A stretch of DNA of 64,000 nt from Bacillota bacterium (GTDB lineage Bacteria > Bacillota > Clostridia > Acetivibrionales > DTU013): contig JAFABI010000065.1 of NCBI GenBank assembly GCA_023426125.1, positions 62,001 through 126,000 on the forward strand, given 5' to 3'. The notes under the pieces were generated by a model. That model searched no databases. It was not told the origin of the DNA and was given only the letters and a program-made list of their open reading frames with translations. The stretch's first letter is position 1. Every line of letters starts with the position of its first letter. Shown in pieces: positions 62,385-64,000 of this stretch. A program made the translations under genes and the position numbers.

Positions 62385-62468
62385 TCTCCGGGCAGATATT
62401 TTTCTAATCCTTGAAATGCATGGTTTTGTATGGTAAAATACAAAAAAACCTTGAGAGGTACGAAAAAT

Positions 62469-63695
62469 ATGTCAAATGTTTTTGACTTGCTGAACGAAAG
62501 GGGCTTTATCGCCCAGCTTACGCACGAAGATGCTATAAAGGAACTGCTGGAAAAGCAAAAAGTAACATTTTATATAGGTTTTGATCCCACCGCCGACAGT
62601 CTTCACGTAGGGCATTTTTTGCAGATGATGGTAATGGCGCACATGCAGCGGGCAGGCCACCGTCCCATCGCCATTATCGGAGACGGAACCGCCATGGTGG
62701 GAGACCCTTCCGGCAAAAGCGACATGCGAAAGATGATGACCCGTGAAGAGATTCTGCACAATGCCTCCAGATTCAAGAAACAAATGTCCAGATTTATTGA
62801 TTTCAGCGAGGGAAAGGCTCTAATGGTCAATAACGGCGACTGGCTTCTGGAGCTTAATTATGTTGAGTTTTTGCGTAACATCGGAGTGTATTTCTCCGTA
62901 AACAGGATGCTTACGGCCGAATGCTTTAAAACAAGGCTGGAAAAGGGGCTTACCTTTATCGAATTCAACTATATGCTGATGCAAAGCTATGATTTCCTCA
63001 TGCTTTCGCAGAAATACGGATGCAACATGCAGTTGGGAGGCGATGACCAATGGTCAAACATCCTGGGCGGCGTTGATCTGATCCGGAGAGTAGAAGGAAA
63101 AGAAGCCTACGGCATGACCTTCACCCTGTTGACCACCAGCGAAGGCAAAAAAATGGGGAAAACGGAAAAAGGCGCCCTGTGGCTGGATGCGGAAAAAACC
63201 TCGCCTTTTGAATTCTACCAATATTGGAGAAATGTAAATGACCAGGACGTAATCAAATGCCTCAAGCTCCTTACCTTCCTCCCCATGGATGAAATCTCCC
63301 GATTTGCTTCGTTAAAGGATGAGCAAATCAATGAGGCTAAGAAGCTGCTGGCATATGAAGTTACAAAGCTTGTGCACGGCGAGGAGGAAGCTGCCAAAGC
63401 CGGCAGTCTTGCCGAAGCGTTGTTCGGCAAGGGCGGCAGCACGGAAAACCTGCCCACTACTGAAATTGACCGTTCCGAGTTAGCGGAAGGCATAAATATT
63501 CTGGATCTGCTGGTAAGAACAGGCCTTGCCCCTTCCAAAGGCGAAGGCCGCAGACTTGTTCAGCAGGGTGGCGTCCATGCCGGTGACACCAAGGTGGATA
63601 CCCCCGACTATATGGTTGCCGTCTCCGGCTTTGAGGAGAACGAATTGATTATTAAAAAAGGTAAGAAGACATACCATAAAATTATACTGAAATAA
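62469..63695 (+). CDS. tyrS: Tyrosyl-tRNA synthetase
   Basis: About 408 residues, class I synthetase. HIGH-type motif HVGHFLQM, the tyrosine pocket with GGDDQWSN, KMSKS-type motif KKMGKT, and a C-terminal S4-like domain (LAPSKGEGRRLVQQGGV). The chosen ATG follows GAGAGG; an ATG 13 codons upstream is less likely. No T-box is visible in the short upstream gap. Confidence 0.95.
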   Translation: MSNVFDLLNERGFIAQLTHEDAIKELLEKQKVTFYIGFDPTADSLHVGHFLQMMVMAHMQRAGHRPIAIIGDGTAMVGDPSGKSDMRKMMTREEILHNASRFKKQMSRFIDFSEGKALMVNNGDWLLELNYVEFLRNIGVYFSVNRMLTAECFKTRLEKGLTFIEFNYMLMQSYDFLMLSQKYGCNMQLGGDDQWSNILGGVDLIRRVEGKEAYGMTFTLLTTSEGKKMGKTEKGALWLDAEKTSPFEFYQYWRNVNDQDVIKCLKLLTFLPMDEISRFASLKDEQINEAKKLLAYEVTKLVHGEEEAAKAGSLAEALFGKGGSTENLPTTEIDRSELAEGINILDLLVRTGLAPSKGEGRRLVQQGGVHAGDTKVDTPDYMVAVSGFEENELIIKKGKKTYHKIILK

Positions 63696-63704
63696 AGCGA
63701 TTTT

Positions 63705-63736
63705 AGCCCTTCTGCCGAGCAATCGTCGGAAGGGCT
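63705..63736 (+). terminator. Possible tyrS terminator hairpin
   Basis: AGCCCTTC pairs with GAAGGGCT, with a CGA/TCG inner stem and a GCAA tetraloop. There is no T-run, so function as terminator is uncertain. Confidence 0.45.
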
Positions 63737-63747
63737 GTCTCAAAAAC

Positions 63748-63773
63748 GCGGACGCGCAATGCGCGTTCCTACA
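63748..63773. repeat. Palindromic module, inverted type
   Basis: GCGGACG, centre CGCAATGCG, then CGTTCCTACA: one right-type module of the dispersed family, just after the tyrS hairpin. Confidence 0.6.
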
Positions 63774-63810
63774 GGACGATGCTGTGGCATACTTGCTTCA
63801 TGACAAATAT

Positions 63811-63838
63811 ACGGACACACATTGTGCATCCCTACACC
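63811..63838. repeat. Palindromic module with variant centre
   Basis: ACGGACA flank, palindromic centre CACATTGTG, and CATCCCTACAC flank. The flanks match other modules while the centre has changed on both arms. The remaining end of the window (63839-64000) holds nothing I recognise. Confidence 0.55.
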
Positions 63839-64000
63839 CTGAAAACTGACGATTCTTCTTTAATCCCATCCGCCGTCCCTGTTTTGACCGGATTATACAG
63901 CCGCTGACCCGGTAAAATAGGCCAAATCGTAAAAAAGTACAAAAAAGCCGTGTTTTTTTCAATACCGAAGCTGCTTCTCGTAGTACTATAAATACATAGG

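Noticed and set aside
62385..62468. T-box leader for tyrS
   Set aside because: The gap is far too short and has no T-box core or specifier stem.

Overview
The window looks like chromosomal DNA of an anaerobic, spore-forming, low-to-moderate GC member of the Clostridia (Bacillota). Evidence: a carbonyl-branch Wood-Ljungdahl (CODH/ACS) cluster, an SLH-domain protein, a Spo0E-type phosphatase, an agr-type peptide quorum locus, a PrkC/PrpC pair and a CIRCE-controlled htpG. No species can be named from the sequence. No rRNA, tRNA, CRISPR array, prophage or intact insertion sequence was seen.

Layout. 1-8.1 kb: the 5' part of purL, divergent from a LysR regulator, then a minus-strand two-component system with a membrane partner and an RND-adaptor/ABC efflux operon. 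8.4-10.7 kb: an XRE-cupin regulator and an acyl-CoA synthetase. 10.8-17.2 kb: a YhhN membrane protein, then a TetR-headed operon (tetR, hypB, a large Fe-S flavoprotein, hypA, a polytopic membrane protein) with no hydrogenase gene nearby. 17.2-23.8 kb: a repeat cluster, htpG with CIRCE, a PilZ protein, two aminotransferases and an SLH protein. 23.8-36.3 kb: the housekeeping block thiN-rpe-rsgA-prkC-prpC-rlmN-rsmB-DUF116-fmt-def-priA, all on the minus strand. 36.4-41.6 kb: SIMPL protein, MATE exporter, prolyl-tRNA editing protein, L,D-transpeptidase and a Phd-Uma2 fusion with three phased operators. 41.9-54.9 kb: acsE, acsD, cooC/acsF, acsV, acsC, acsB, acsA/cooS, cooC and a DUF3786 gene, plus a second methyltransferase of the AcsE fold on the opposite strand. 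55.1-55.7 kb: a RelB/YafQ-type toxin-antitoxin pair. 55.8-60.0 kb: an agr operon (a short agrD, agrC, agrB, a small unknown gene and a B12-type radical SAM gene), with Spo0E next to it. 60.2-63.7 kb: tmcAL, a membrane protein and tyrS.

How the genes fit together. CODH (AcsA) reduces CO2 to CO. AcsE and AcsCD carry the methyl group, AcsB assembles acetyl-CoA, AcsV reactivates the corrinoid, and the CooC-type ATPases probably support nickel loading. The HypA/HypB pair could also handle nickel, but its client is not visible.

The most interesting signals outside annotated genes are four. (i) A family of short palindromic modules with fixed flanks and covarying palindromic centres; it forms BIME-like inverted pairs with a 26-nt linker at two loci. 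(ii) Two long perfect or near-perfect palindromes with GGGGAC cores. (iii) Three TAGCTA operators spaced 29 and 30 bp across the Phd-Uma2 promoter. (iv) The complete agrD-agrC-agrB-radical SAM arrangement, whose autoinducer gene is only 47 codons.
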